Below, one piece after another: positions 1-9,500 of a stretch of 57,511 nucleotides of DNA. Source of the stretch: Bacillota bacterium (GTDB lineage Bacteria > Bacillota > UBA4882 > UBA10575). Each line of letters begins with the position of its first letter. Position 1 is the first letter of the stretch. Location of the stretch: NCBI GenBank assembly GCA_012735135.1, contig JAAYHY010000110.1, positions 1 through 57,511 of the forward strand, in the 5' to 3' direction. Under the pieces are notes generated by a model. That model was given only the letters and a program-made list of their open reading frames with translations. It ran no database searches and was not told the origin of the DNA. A program made the translations under genes and the position numbers.

Positions 1-127
1 CCCGGCAGTCCTGTCCCGAAATGTAAATTAAATTGCCTGTGCGTCGAAAGGGGACATAGGCGGCGACCGGTTTCGCCGGTTCCGGCAATTTTACCCCTAG
101 TTCTTCCAGTCGTTTTTCGATTTTCAT
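1..127 (-). CDS. RidA/YjgF family protein, N-terminal part
   Basis: The gene runs off the left edge, so only about 42 codons are visible. The readable N-terminus begins MKIEKRLEELGVKLPEP and continues to a GNLIYISGQD segment, the pattern of the YjgF/YER057c/UK114 (RidA) family. These small trimeric enzymes typically deaminate reactive enamine or imine intermediates released by PLP enzymes. The ATG at 127 is preceded by a GGAGGG Shine-Dalgarno; another ATG five bases upstream hits a stop at once. It is last visible in the catabolic gene set, which also encodes a PLP enzyme, a natural partner for RidA (inference). Confidence 0.75.
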   Translation of the reverse strand, partial: MKIEKRLEELGVKLPEPAKPVAAYVPFRRTGNLIYISGQDCR

Positions 128-235
128 CTCATTTAACCCTCCTCATGCGGTCCATACTACATAACTTTTTCCTATTTCTGCATTTATACGGTAACCCCTC
201 TTTTTCAGTTATCCTGTAAAGATCAGGTCACCCGT

Positions 236-1636
236 TTAGTAACATATTTTCCCGGGGTTCAACAGGTTTTTCGGATCAAAAATTTGTTTTATCCCTTTAT
301 TCAACATCATGCTCCTCTCCCCAATGGAAGCGGCCAAATAGGCTCGCTTGGCATGGCCGATTCCATGTTCCCCTGAGACCTGGCCCCCAAGTTCAGCGGC
401 TTTATCATACAGCAGTTGCATCACGCGATCCCTGCCCGCTCGCCACTGTTCATCCGAAAGGTCGTCTTTGCAAAGATAAATATGGATATTACCGTCACCG
501 GCATGGCCAAAACTTTCGATCCTTATTTGGCGCCTATCCCGCAGTCCATCCACATACTGGATGAAGTTGGCCACTTGGCTGAGGGGAACCACCACGTCAC
601 ATTCATCCATTTGCGTGGTGGAACTTTTGATCGCTTCTAAAAAGGCGCCCCGGGCAGTCCAAATCGTTGCCAAGCGTTCTTCTGTATCGGCGATAAAAAC
701 ATCAAGGGCGCCGGCTTTAATCAATACCTCGGCCGCCCGGTCGCCCTCCTTCACCACCTCTTCGGTTGTATTCCCGTCAAAGGTCAACAATAAATAGGCA
801 TGGGCCGACTTATCCGGAAAAGGTTTCCCCAGGTATTTCTCGGAAGCTTCAATCACATCCCTTTCCATAAATTCCACCGCGGTCGGGGCCAGTTTTGCCT
901 TGAACAAAACCGGAACCGTCTTTATACAATGGCTTATTCCGGGAAAGGGGGCCAGCAGACTGATGGTTTTTTTCGGTAACGGCAACAGCTTCAAGATCAA
1001 TTTTGTGACGATGCCCAAGGTTCCTTCCGAGCCGACAAAGAGATCTTTTAGACTATAGCCGGAACTATTCTTATCGACCTTCCCCCCAATTTGCAGCAGT
1101 TCCCCGTCGGGAAGCACTACTTCCAGGCCGCGGACATAATCGCGGGTCACCCCGTACTTTACCGCCCGCATCCCCCCGGCGTTCGTCATGACATTCCCGC
1201 CGATCGTCGCTGTTTTTTCCCCCGGATCGGGAGGGTAAAACAGCTCTTTTTCGGCGACTGCCTTTGCCAACTCCATTAACAGGACGCCGGGTTCGGCCGT
1301 CACGGTCAGATTTTCCTCGTCGATCTCCAGGATCTTGTTCATTTTGGCTAAGGAGAGCAAAATCCCCCCGTAGAGGGCAACCGCTCCGCCACATAAACCC
1401 GTCCCCGAACCGCGGGGCGTGACCGGGATGTTGTTTTCGTAGGCGTAGCGCATGATTAAGGAGGTTTCCTCACTATTTAAAACCTCGATCACCACCTCCG
1501 GCGCGTACTTTCCATACTCCGTCATTTCATCATGGGTAAAATCATCATTTATTTCATCACCCACAAAAACCCGGTCCGCGGCAGTGACCCGCTTGAAATA
1601 CTCCACATCGGCAGGGGAAACTTTTTTATAAGGCAA
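236..1636 (-). CDS. FAD-linked 2-hydroxyacid (D-lactate/glycolate-type) dehydrogenase, LctD/GlcD-like
   Basis: A 466-residue flavoprotein of the GlcD/D-lactate dehydrogenase family. The N-terminal PCMH-type FAD domain carries [12 protein letters not shown]. The C-terminal FAD-oxidase domain carries HAGDGNIH and [10 protein letters not shown], the histidine-bearing active-site loops of the family. It lies directly after etfB and etfA, overlapping etfA by 11 nt; etfB-etfA-dehydrogenase is the gene order of the Acetobacterium woodii electron-confurcating lactate dehydrogenase LctBCD. The likely role is oxidation of a 2-hydroxyacid with electrons passed to the Etf pair. TTG at 1636 is chosen over the upstream 1666 because GGGGAGGG lies 7 nt before it. 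The substrate may be lactate or another 2-hydroxyacid made by this operon. Confidence 0.85.
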   Translation of the reverse strand: MPYKKVSPADVEYFKRVTAADRVFVGDEINDDFTHDEMTEYGKYAPEVVIEVLNSEETSLIMRYAYENNIPVTPRGSGTGLCGGAVALYGGILLSLAKMNKILEIDEENLTVTAEPGVLLMELAKAVAEKELFYPPDPGEKTATIGGNVMTNAGGMRAVKYGVTRDYVRGLEVVLPDGELLQIGGKVDKNSSGYSLKDLFVGSEGTLGIVTKLILKLLPLPKKTISLLAPFPGISHCIKTVPVLFKAKLAPTAVEFMERDVIEASEKYLGKPFPDKSAHAYLLLTFDGNTTEEVVKEGDRAAEVLIKAGALDVFIADTEERLATIWTARGAFLEAIKSSTTQMDECDVVVPLSQVANFIQYVDGLRDRRQIRIESFGHAGDGNIHIYLCKDDLSDEQWRAGRDRVMQLLYDKAAELGGQVSGEHGIGHAKRAYLAASIGERSMMLNKGIKQIFDPKNLLNPGKICY

Positions 1637-2825
1637 TTTTCTCCCTCCCCTTTTTGATCTGCGCAATTAATAAGGGGACGATTGCATAAAGGTCCCCCAC
1701 CACGCCATAATGGGCCAGTTGGAAAATGGGCGCGTTCCGGTCCTTGTTGATCGCCACGATACATTCGGAGGTATTCATCCCGGCGCTAAATTGAACGGCG
1801 CCCGAAACCCCGCAGGTAATGATGAGCTTCGGCTTGACGGTGCGGCCCGACAACCCGATCTGTTGGGTATAACGGGCCCAACCCATCTCCACCAGCGGTC
1901 TGGTCGTCGCCAGCTGTCCGCCAAGCAGGGCCGCCAGTTCTTCTAATAAGGACAGATCCTTTTGTTCCCGGACCCCGCGTCCCGCCACCACCAAAACTTC
2001 GGCTTCGGTGATCCCGGGCGCTTCTTCCCTTGGCGCCACTTCCCGGACGGTAATCGCCGACTGGAGAAATTCGGGCCGGACCGTCCGGTTTACCACGGTT
2101 CCCCACGGCTCCTTCACCGGGCGGGCGGGGGGCATCACTTTATACCGTACCGTCGCAAACTGGGGTCTGGTGTAAGGGGTAATGATTTGGGCCATAATAT
2201 TCCCGCCAAACGCCGGCCGGATTTGGACCAAATCCGTATTCTCCCTAATCTCCAACGTAGTGCAGTCGGCGGTCAACCCGGTCCGGAAGCGGGCAGCAAC
2301 CCGCGGCGCCAAGGACCGCCCAATGGAGGTGGCGCCCACCAAAACGATGGAAGGCTTAACCTCCTGGAGGCAGTCGGCAAAGAGGTTGGTGTAAACATCG
2401 ACCCGGAAATGGCGTAACTCTTTGGCATCATAGGTAAAGACCTTATCCACCGGGTACTGCAGCAACTTCTTGGCCAATTCGCCGATGCGGTCGCCGATGA
2501 GGAGCGCATAGACCGGATGCCCGACCACTTCCGCCAACTCTTTTGCTTTTCCAATTAACTCCAAGGTCACCGGATGCAAGTTCCCGCCGTGGTGCTCTGC
2601 ATATACTAAAATCCCACGCCATTGGTTTTTATCAATGGTTGGACGTTTCCCGTCGGTTAAGCCAATGGCTTGCCGGGGACAATTTTTTAAACATAGTTTA
2701 CACAGTTTACACCCGGGGCCAATTTCAATTTTGTCGCCTTGTTGTGTTATGGCGTTAAACGGACAGAGAGTGATACATTCCCCGCATAAATCACAACGGG
2801 TCTGCTTAATTACTAATTGTCCCAA
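1626..2825 (-). CDS. etfA: Electron transfer flavoprotein alpha subunit with N-terminal 2[4Fe-4S] ferredoxin domain
   Basis: 399 residues. The first 50 contain two ferredoxin motifs, C11-x2-C14-x2-C17-x3-C21 and C39-x2-C42-x2-C45-x3-C49. Etf-alpha N-terminal and C-terminal FAD-binding domains follow; the latter shows VVAGRGV near residue 287 and [10 protein letters not shown] further on. A ferredoxin-fused EtfA next to a GlcD-like dehydrogenase is characteristic of bifurcating/confurcating complexes such as A. woodii LctC. It would accept hydride-derived electrons and couple NAD+ reduction to ferredoxin oxidation (family knowledge). The start is TTG with GGGGTGG upstream. It follows etfB by 11 nt. 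Confidence 0.9.
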   Translation of the reverse strand: MGQLVIKQTRCDLCGECITLCPFNAITQQGDKIEIGPGCKLCKLCLKNCPRQAIGLTDGKRPTIDKNQWRGILVYAEHHGGNLHPVTLELIGKAKELAEVVGHPVYALLIGDRIGELAKKLLQYPVDKVFTYDAKELRHFRVDVYTNLFADCLQEVKPSIVLVGATSIGRSLAPRVAARFRTGLTADCTTLEIRENTDLVQIRPAFGGNIMAQIITPYTRPQFATVRYKVMPPARPVKEPWGTVVNRTVRPEFLQSAITVREVAPREEAPGITEAEVLVVAGRGVREQKDLSLLEELAALLGGQLATTRPLVEMGWARYTQQIGLSGRTVKPKLIITCGVSGAVQFSAGMNTSECIVAINKDRNAPIFQLAHYGVVGDLYAIVPLLIAQIKKGREKIAL

Positions 2826-2836
2826 GTTGCCACCCC

Positions 2837-3625
2837 TTAGATGAAATTCTTCCCCTTCAATAAGGCATAGATCTTATTTGCCACCAGTGCAGCGTCCCCG
2901 TCCCATAAGATCCGGTCCTGATTAATTTCGGGTGGGAAAATCCGTTCCACTTGGGTCGCTGAACCGCGCAGGCCGTATTTCTCCTCATCATCGTCGGCAA
3001 AGTCGGAAAAGCTGAAAAATTTCCCTTGTTTCCCGGCCGTTTGTAGCTTTCGGCGGTAGGAGGGGAGCCGGGGTTGGTAGATTTCCTTTTCCACCGTAAT
3101 CAAGGCGGGAAATTTCAGTTCCGCCGTTACGAAACTGGTCCCTAAATCCTGTTCCACCACAATTCCGCCTTCCGTAACTTCCCGAATCGCGCGCACCCAA
3201 GTAACATGGGGGATCCCTAAAAACTCGGCCACCTCCGGTCCCACCTGGGCAGTATCGCCGTCGGTGGTCTGTTTCCCACAGATAATTAGGTCAAAATCGC
3301 CAAGAATTCTTATCCCTTGCGCTAAAGTATAAGCAGTCGCCAGTACATCCGAACCGGCAAATTTCCGGTCGGAAAAAACATAGCCTTCATCCGCGCCCAG
3401 GATAAAAGATTCTTTTATCACCGCTTCCGCCTGCGGCGGTCCCATTGTTACCGTAGTAACGCTGCCGCCTGCTTTTTCTTTCAGACGCAAAGCCGTTTCC
3501 AAAGCATATAAATCGTAAGGATTCATTTTACTTTCGGCGCCTTCACGTTTCAAAACACCGGTCGCCGGATCGATCTCCACATTACTCGTGGCCGGAACTT
3601 GTTTAATACAAACGATGATCTTCAA
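2837..3625 (-). CDS. etfB: Electron transfer flavoprotein beta subunit
   Basis: 262 residues. The MKIIVCIKQVP start and a CGKQTTDGDTAQVGP segment (residues ~113-127) are typical of EtfB, the latter forming its nucleotide-binding loop. It forms a heterodimer with the ferredoxin-fused EtfA encoded next and would hold the bifurcating FAD in the confurcating model. The start is TTG with a GGGGGTGG Shine-Dalgarno. It is the first of three tightly packed genes, etfB, etfA and the dehydrogenase. Upstream lies a 127-nt gap with a copy of the dispersed GCCGGGTGA repeat. Confidence 0.9.
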   Translation of the reverse strand: MKIIVCIKQVPATSNVEIDPATGVLKREGAESKMNPYDLYALETALRLKEKAGGSVTTVTMGPPQAEAVIKESFILGADEGYVFSDRKFAGSDVLATAYTLAQGIRILGDFDLIICGKQTTDGDTAQVGPEVAEFLGIPHVTWVRAIREVTEGGIVVEQDLGTSFVTAELKFPALITVEKEIYQPRLPSYRRKLQTAGKQGKFFSFSDFADDDEEKYGLRGSATQVERIFPPEINQDRILWDGDAALVANKIYALLKGKNFI

Positions 3626-3659
3626 CTGCCGCCACCCCCGGTTTTGGTTTGCCTACTTA

Positions 3660-3688
3660 GAAAATAGCCCTGGTTGTTCACCCGGCTT
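3660..3688 (-). repeat. Weak copy of the dispersed GCCGGGTGA repeat
   Basis: Read on the minus strand, the element is AAGCCGGGTGAACAACC, then a short spacer, then GGCTATTTTC. It matches the 44,484 copy at both ends and the 40,494 and 53,251 copies in the AAGCCGGGTGA core. It lies between the dehydratase gene and etfB. This is the least certain of the four copies. Confidence 0.4.
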
Positions 3689-3752
3689 CGATGATCAATT
3701 ACAGATCGATACTGGCGGTAGCCAGCGTGGGCGACTACCTTAAAAATAAAGC

Positions 3753-4955
3753 TTATGGCGTATGCAGTGTTCCGTCGGGCAAGCGCATCTCCGTCCATTT
3801 GGTGGGTTTTTCATGGGCCGGGAACCGGGCCGCCGCCTCTTCGTTGAAGGAAACACCGTGACCGGGCACTTCATTGAGCCAAAGCGCCCCATCCCGGTAT
3901 ACCGGCGAGCCGGGGAAGATCTCCGCCATCTGCGGACCGTACCCATAATACTCCTGAATCCCAAAATTGGGGGTGGCAAAATCCAAATGGGTTTGCACGG
4001 CCATGGCAATGGGGGTTGTATCCAACGGGCCATGCCAAGCGGTACGTACCCCATGGGCTTCCGCAATGGCCGCAATCTTGCGCGCCGGGGTCAGGCCGCC
4101 AATCGCGCTAATATGACAACGGATAAAATCGATCAGATTATTTTCGATCAATGGCAACCATTCATGGGGGTGACTAAATACTTCCCCTAAAGCAATGGGG
4201 GTTGTGCATAAATTACGAATTCTAGCCAGCCATGGCGCCATTTCTGGCGAGAGGGGATCTTCCATAAAATAAAGATCCAGCGGTTCCAGGGCTTTGGCCA
4301 ACTTTACGGCGTTTGTCGGTTCAATCCGCTCATGGGTGTCGGTCATTAATTCAATCTTGTCACCAAACTTTTCCCGGAGCGCGGAAAGGAGATCGACAAT
4401 ATGTTTCATATGGAGACGCGGGTCATAGTATTTTTCTTCATTCTTCAGGCAGATGTATGATGAGTCCGCACTGGGCCGATCATAGGCGGTATAGGCGACA
4501 CGAATATATTTACACCCGCTTTCGTAGGCTCTGGTCGCCAAATCGATTACCTGTTCCTTGGAGCCGGCGTTACAGTGCAGATAAACATTGACCCGGTCCC
4601 GGCATTTTCCGCCCAGGAGATCATACAAGGGCATTCCGGCAAGCTTCGCTTTGATATCCCATAACGCCATATCAATCCCGGAGATGGCGTTATTCTCGAT
4701 CGGTCCATTCCGCCAATAGCCATTAACCATTAGTAACTTCCAGATATCTTCAATCCGGGAGGCATCGCGGCCAACCAAGAGGGGTTTGAAGTAGCGTTCA
4801 ATGATCATCTTGACCGCAAAAGCCCGGTATGCAAAGGTGGCGCAACCATAGCCAAAAAGGTCCGGTTCGGAGGTGTCCACTCTAACCACGACGAGATTCT
4901 GGCCATCGGGGGCGGTCAAAAAAACTTTTATATCCCGGATCGTGACTTTTTTCAT
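3753..4955 (-). CDS. Mandelate racemase/muconate lactonizing family dehydratase (ManD/RspA-like)
   Basis: A 400-residue enolase-superfamily enzyme. An N-terminal capping domain is followed by a TIM barrel. The metal ligands are recognisable as DTHERIEP (Asp, first ligand), MEDPLSP (Glu, second) and GEVF (Glu, third). AWHGPLDTTPI resembles the HGP-D catalytic loop of the D-mannonate/D-gluconate dehydratase (ManD) subgroup. Such enzymes dehydrate an acid sugar to a 2-keto-3-deoxy acid using Mg2+; members vary in substrate and some have little activity. ATG at 4955 is chosen because GGAG lies 9 nt upstream, whereas the longer frame begins with an unsupported TTG. It sits 26 nt after the amidohydrolase gene. 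Confidence 0.8.
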   Translation of the reverse strand: MKKVTIRDIKVFLTAPDGQNLVVVRVDTSEPDLFGYGCATFAYRAFAVKMIIERYFKPLLVGRDASRIEDIWKLLMVNGYWRNGPIENNAISGIDMALWDIKAKLAGMPLYDLLGGKCRDRVNVYLHCNAGSKEQVIDLATRAYESGCKYIRVAYTAYDRPSADSSYICLKNEEKYYDPRLHMKHIVDLLSALREKFGDKIELMTDTHERIEPTNAVKLAKALEPLDLYFMEDPLSPEMAPWLARIRNLCTTPIALGEVFSHPHEWLPLIENNLIDFIRCHISAIGGLTPARKIAAIAEAHGVRTAWHGPLDTTPIAMAVQTHLDFATPNFGIQEYYGYGPQMAEIFPGSPVYRDGALWLNEVPGHGVSFNEEAAARFPAHEKPTKWTEMRLPDGTLHTP

Positions 4956-4981
4956 CAACATCCACTCCAATCATCTTTTAC

Positions 4982-6163
4982 TCAGGAATAAGAGTCTAAG
5001 GAATCTAACCAAATGAAACGGCCCTCCCGGATAATGGCGCAGGGTTCAATCACCTGCCGAACGTCGATGGCCGCGCCGGTGGCATCAATAAACTTAGGAT
5101 CATCAGCCCGCACCGGCCGGACGGTGAAGATCGTCGCGCGTTTTAGCGGATGACCGCAATAATTGGAAAGCCCCAACTGACGGGCGGGAATCCAGGTTAC
5201 CGAAGCAACGACTTCAGCCAAGGACATCCCAAAGGCCAGGAATTTGCTCATTGTATGGGGAAGGCTGCGGACAATATGATCAAGATTGCGGATATGGGCG
5301 TCCGTACTGATGCTAAAATTACGGAAACCGGCCTTGATCACACGACGCGCCACCTCCTGGTCAAGGCTGGCCGCCCCATGCCCGACATCCAGATAAACCC
5401 CGCGCGCAAGCGCTTCTTCCAAAGGCTTGACCGGCTTTCCTCGCTCATCCCACATGATGTTCGACAGCCGGCAATAACTCAAGTCCGGATCAGTTCCCCG
5501 CGAGGCCCTTAAGTATGCCGCGATGTTCGGCGCCCCGTGGAAGCAATGGGTAATCAGATCCCCTTTGGCAAGCAGCGACATAATCTCCCCATTGGATGGC
5601 GGCCCCTCCGCCAGATGGGCCATGACGGGCACACCACAATCCCTTCCGACTTCGACAGCGGCTTTAACAGGCCCAAGTCCTGCGTCCTCCAAGATTAAAC
5701 CGCTGGCCAACACCTTTATGCCCAGAATATGCTCTCCGCCATCCTCCTCAAGGCAACGTTTTGCGGAAACCGGGTCAACCGTGCGCCGGTCATAATAGGG
5801 CTGCTTGGTCACCAGTCCGATCCGGCTGATATTTAAAAAAACCTTGACGGGTGTTTCATAAGCGGGCATCACATAATCACGGAAACAGCGGTAATTTGTC
5901 GCGCCCGCACTCCCGGCGTCAACCACCAGATGGACACCGGTCCGGTAACCGATCCGGTCCGCGTTGATGCCGAGGTCTGTTGCGCCGTCATATACATGGG
6001 CATGACTGTCGATAAACCCGTCACTCAGATAAAGGGTCTCCTCTTGCACACTGGGGGCACAAGGGGTAAGGGCTTCGGCTTTTCCATCGCGGACAAGCAA
6101 CTCCATAGGTTCCGCCTCACTGCGGTCTCTCCTGAAGACCCCGACGTGAAGTCTTTCTTCCAT
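4982..6163 (-). CDS. Amidohydrolase/deacetylase, EF_0837/Atu3266-type metallohydrolase
   Basis: A 393-residue amidohydrolase-superfamily protein with the full binuclear metal set. DSHAHVY supplies the HxH, GIKVLAS the lysine expected to be carboxylated, MAHLAEG and THCFHG the two barrel histidines, and STDAH the catalytic aspartate. It resembles the group containing Atu3266, reported to hydrolyse acetyl-(R)-mandelate and N-acetyl amino acids. It may therefore remove an acyl group from the imported substrate before the PLP enzyme or dehydratase acts (inference). The ATG has AGGAAGGA upstream. It lies between the PLP enzyme (21 nt) and the dehydratase gene. Confidence 0.8.
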   Translation of the reverse strand: MEERLHVGVFRRDRSEAEPMELLVRDGKAEALTPCAPSVQEETLYLSDGFIDSHAHVYDGATDLGINADRIGYRTGVHLVVDAGSAGATNYRCFRDYVMPAYETPVKVFLNISRIGLVTKQPYYDRRTVDPVSAKRCLEEDGGEHILGIKVLASGLILEDAGLGPVKAAVEVGRDCGVPVMAHLAEGPPSNGEIMSLLAKGDLITHCFHGAPNIAAYLRASRGTDPDLSYCRLSNIMWDERGKPVKPLEEALARGVYLDVGHGAASLDQEVARRVIKAGFRNFSISTDAHIRNLDHIVRSLPHTMSKFLAFGMSLAEVVASVTWIPARQLGLSNYCGHPLKRATIFTVRPVRADDPKFIDATGAAIDVRQVIEPCAIIREGRFIWLDSLDSYS

Positions 6164-6184
6164 CGTATCCTTCCTTCCTCGGGT

Positions 6185-7435
6185 TTAAGCTTTATCCATG
6201 TGGAACTGCCGAAGCAACGCTTGGAGTTCCCCCGCATCGGCGCGAATAACCTTCTCCGGGAGCTTGGCCACCCGGCGGACAACATCCGGCTGCTTAAAAG
6301 CGGTTCCCGTAATCACACAAACCACCGTATCGTTGGATTTAATTTTCCCTGCCATTCTTGCCTGTTTGAACGCGGCAACCGTCGCCGCGGCGGCGGGTTC
6401 CGCCACGATGCCCTCTTGACCAAGGTCGCGCATGGCCTGTATGATCTCTTCATCACTGACCGCCAAGGCCAGGCCGCCCGAATCACGGACGCAACGGATC
6501 AACCGCTTCCCACCATGGAGCGGGCTGTTGCCGGAGATACTCTGGGCGATGGTCTGCGTACTATCGCCAAACATCCGCCCCTCACTCATCTTATGATCAA
6601 TGGCCTGTTTTAACCAGCAAACCGCTGCGGGCTGCACCGCCACCATATGGGGCAACCTGTCAACCACACCGATTTGGAAGAGTTCGTTGTAGCCTTTCCA
6701 GGTTCCCCAAAGCCCGCCGCCGGTTCCCAACGGATGGAACGAATAGTCGGGCACCCGTTGCAGTTCTGAAAAAATCTCATAAGCATAGGTCTTCATCGCC
6801 TCATGGCGAATGGGATTAATAAAATTGACGAACAGATAACAACCGAGCTCCCGTACGGCCTCATCCAGCATCCGGGAAATCTGCTCAAAATTTTCATATT
6901 CTAAAATAGCCGCTTTGGCTCCATAAAGAAGAATCATGGATTTTTTCGTGTCGCTGGCCAGATATTCGACGAGAATGATCCCGGGAAAGTCAGCCCGGGC
7001 GCTATAGGCGGAGAAGGAAGCGCCCGCGTTACCCGAAGAATAAGTCAGACCGCGTTTAACACCGATTTCCTTTGCGTAGCTGACCGCCAGGGAATACCCG
7101 CGATCCTTAAAGGAACCGGTTGGCATCAGTGTATCATTCTTAAAATAAAGGTTTTCGACCCCTAACGAGGGACCAATATGAAGAGACTTAATTAACGGGG
7201 TCCCGCCTTCGCCAAGGGAGATGATGTTCTTTTCGCTTACTTCCGGGAAAAAATCCCGGTAACGCCAGATTGAATCCCGCCGGTACTCGCGAAAAAGCCC
7301 GGCCGATAGCTTCATTATTTCATAATCATATTGGGTTTCCAGTAATCCACCACACTTGGGGCAGAGATTGACCTGCTCCCGCAGGTCGATGCGGGCGTTG
7401 CACTCATCGCAAACAAAGCAGACAGCACTATTCAT
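6185..7435 (-). CDS. PLP-dependent threonine synthase-like enzyme with zinc ribbon
   Basis: 416 residues of the tryptophan-synthase-beta (fold II) family. The N-terminus has a zinc ribbon with CDEC and CPKC pairs. SFKDRGYS carries the PLP-binding lysine and GTGGGLWGTWKG is the phosphate-binding glycine loop. Threonine synthase is the nearest family name. The setting in a catabolic operon, away from thrB/hom, suggests an ammonia-lyase or beta-elimination role instead (inference). ATG at 7435 is chosen because AAGGGGG lies 8 nt upstream; the upstream TTG at 7456 overlaps that site. An imine or enamine product would fit the RidA gene at the end of the cluster. Confidence 0.75.
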   Translation of the reverse strand: MNSAVCFVCDECNARIDLREQVNLCPKCGGLLETQYDYEIMKLSAGLFREYRRDSIWRYRDFFPEVSEKNIISLGEGGTPLIKSLHIGPSLGVENLYFKNDTLMPTGSFKDRGYSLAVSYAKEIGVKRGLTYSSGNAGASFSAYSARADFPGIILVEYLASDTKKSMILLYGAKAAILEYENFEQISRMLDEAVRELGCYLFVNFINPIRHEAMKTYAYEIFSELQRVPDYSFHPLGTGGGLWGTWKGYNELFQIGVVDRLPHMVAVQPAAVCWLKQAIDHKMSEGRMFGDSTQTIAQSISGNSPLHGGKRLIRCVRDSGGLALAVSDEEIIQAMRDLGQEGIVAEPAAAATVAAFKQARMAGKIKSNDTVVCVITGTAFKQPDVVRRVAKLPEKVIRADAGELQALLRQFHMDKA

Positions 7436-7524
7436 CTGGACGTCCCCCTTCTTCAAAAACAGCCTGGAATAGATTATCCCTCGACCAACCGGACCGGTAG
7501 GCGTCTACTTTCACTCCGGTCAAG

Positions 7525-8484
7525 TCAGCCTTGACAACGCCAACAAGCGACTTTATGACCGGGAGCCACTTCCCTGAGGGTCTGCGGTTCCAGGCACTCT
7601 TGGGCGGCATAGGCGCAACGGGGCGCAAAACGGCAACCGGGTTTGGGATTAATTGGGTTGGCCACTTCACCCCGTAATAACTGGCGTTCCCGGTTACGCC
7701 GGGACAGATCGATGGTCGGAATCGCCGATAAGAGCGCTTTAGTATATGGATGGAGCGGGTTCTTAAATAACTCGTTTTTTTCGGCGAATTCAACGACTTG
7801 CCCCATGTACATAACCATAATCTGGTGGCTGATATGCCTTACGACGCAAAGATCATGGGTGATGAACAGATAGGAGACACCTTTTTGTTCCTGCAAATCC
7901 ATTAAGAGGTTAAGGATTTGCGCCTGAATCGAAACATCCAGTGCCGACACGGGTTCGTCGCAGACAATGAACTTTGGGTCCACCGCCAGCGCCCGCGCCA
8001 GGCCAACCCGTTGACGCCGGCCACCGTCAAGTTCATGGGGGTAGGTGTTTACATAACGTGCTGGCAATCCGCATACTTCCATCAATTCGCGCACCCTTTC
8101 CGCCATTTCGCGGCGATTACGCACCAGTCCGCATACCTTCATCGGCTCGGCGATAATGTTACTGATTGACAGACGGGGATTGAGCGATGTAAAAGGATCC
8201 TGAAAGATCATCTGCATGTTGACATGCATCTTTTTTAACTGCTTGCCGCGGTACTCCAGGATATTCTCGCCTTCATAATAGACTTCGCCGCGCGTGGGGG
8301 GGATAAGCCGAAGGATTACGCGGCCCAAAGTAGACTTGCCGCATCCCGATTCGCCAACGACACCAAGGGTTTCACCGGCTTTAATCGAAAGGTTGACCTC
8401 TTCCACCGCATGAAGCTGACCACGGGGGGTATCGAAATACTTGCATAGATTGCGTGTTTCTACCAATGGTCTGTTCTCACTCAT
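7525..8484 (-). CDS. Oligopeptide/dipeptide ABC transporter ATP-binding protein (OppF/DppF type)
   Basis: 319 residues. Walker A is GESGCGKST and Walker B is [12 protein letters not shown]. The signature is [10 protein letters not shown] rather than canonical LSGGQ, a variant I recall in OppF-type proteins of Bacillota. The C-terminal oligo_HPY domain contains CRFAPRC and later cysteines, which may bind a metal cluster as in other Opp/Dpp ATPases. The ATG at 8484 has GAGGAGGG upstream and overlaps the end of the preceding ATPase gene by 8 nt, suggesting coupled translation. It pairs with the OppD-type ATPase to power import. Confidence 0.88.
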   Translation of the reverse strand: MSENRPLVETRNLCKYFDTPRGQLHAVEEVNLSIKAGETLGVVGESGCGKSTLGRVILRLIPPTRGEVYYEGENILEYRGKQLKKMHVNMQMIFQDPFTSLNPRLSISNIIAEPMKVCGLVRNRREMAERVRELMEVCGLPARYVNTYPHELDGGRRQRVGLARALAVDPKFIVCDEPVSALDVSIQAQILNLLMDLQEQKGVSYLFITHDLCVVRHISHQIMVMYMGQVVEFAEKNELFKNPLHPYTKALLSAIPTIDLSRRNRERQLLRGEVANPINPKPGCRFAPRCAYAAQECLEPQTLREVAPGHKVACWRCQG

Positions 8485-9487
8485 GGTTTGAACCCTCCTC
8501 AAAAAGATGGCATTTGATGAAGTGCGTGTCACTTAAGCGATGCAGGATCGGGTTTTCCCGCCGGCAACGCTCCGTGCAGAACCCGCAGCGGTCAGCAAAC
8601 TTACATCCTTCGGGCAGGTTCGTGGGATCCACCATGTAACCCGGGATCGATTTCAGGCGGGGCAGATCCGTGACCAGGTCTGGAATGGCTCCGAAAAGGC
8701 CTTCCGTGTAAGGATGGTTTTTTTCACGCACATATACGTCCTCGATCGTCCCCCGCTCAATGACTTCACCGCCGTAAACGATGGCCACATTTTCACAGAC
8801 TTCGTTTACGACCCCAAGGTCGTGGGTGATTAAAATCATGGCCGTATTGAACTGACGCTTGAGCTCACGAACCAACTCCAGAATCTGGGCTTGAATGGTC
8901 ACATCCAAAGCGGTGGTCGGTTCATCCGCCAACAACAGTTCGGGCTTGGAGATGAGCGCCATCGCAATCACAATCCGTTGCTTCATACCCCCGGAGAACT
9001 GGTGGGGATATTCATCCTTACGGGCCGGGGGTATACCGACCAATTCCAACATTTCATCCACACGCCGGTGCTTTTCTTCCCTGGTCATTTCCGGATAATG
9101 AAGCTCAAGCACTTCGTATATTTGGCTGCCCACTGTTTGGACCGGGTTGAGACTGGTCATTGGATCTTGGAAAATCATCGAGATCCGCTTCCCCCGAAGC
9201 TTGAGCATGGCATTGGCGGAGGCTTTCAGGATATCGATCCCATCATAGATAATACTGCCGGCGGTAACCTCGCCTATCCTTTTGGGCAGCAGGCGCATAA
9301 TGGATAAAGCCATCGTTGTTTTACCGGCTCCGGTTTCGCCGACAATGCCCAGGGTCTCGCCACGTTTGAGGGTAAGATCAAAACCGTTGAGCGCATGGAC
9401 AACGGCCTCGTCCGTATTGTAACGCACATGCAAATTTCTGATTTCCAGAAGGTTTTCATTGGCTGGCTTCTGCATCTTATTTCCCAC
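8477..9487 (-). CDS. Oligopeptide/dipeptide ABC transporter ATP-binding protein (OppD/DppD type)
   Basis: 336 residues. Walker A is GETGAGKTT, the signature HQFSGGMKQR and Walker B LLADEPTTALD. The C-terminal oligo_HPY region has CKFADRCGFC and a following Cys. The GTG start at 9487 is chosen because AGGAGG is 8 nt upstream; an in-frame ATG at 9475 is too far from it. It is the fourth gene of a five-gene importer (binding protein, B, C, D, F). Confidence 0.88.
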   Translation of the reverse strand: MGNKMQKPANENLLEIRNLHVRYNTDEAVVHALNGFDLTLKRGETLGIVGETGAGKTTMALSIMRLLPKRIGEVTAGSIIYDGIDILKASANAMLKLRGKRISMIFQDPMTSLNPVQTVGSQIYEVLELHYPEMTREEKHRRVDEMLELVGIPPARKDEYPHQFSGGMKQRIVIAMALISKPELLLADEPTTALDVTIQAQILELVRELKRQFNTAMILITHDLGVVNEVCENVAIVYGGEVIERGTIEDVYVREKNHPYTEGLFGAIPDLVTDLPRLKSIPGYMVDPTNLPEGCKFADRCGFCTERCRRENPILHRLSDTHFIKCHLFEEGSNHE

Positions 9488-9500
9488 TTTTTCTGCCTCC

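Noticed and set aside
1071-1394. Long antisense and alternate-frame ORFs inside GC-rich genes (here and at many other places)
   Set aside because: Arg/Gly/Pro-rich translations typical of shadow frames under well-identified genes.
7525-8484. OppF-type ATPase as inactive because of the LDGGR signature
   Set aside because: Walker A, Walker B and the remaining motifs are intact, and I recall the variant in other OppF-type proteins; it is not evidence of inactivity.
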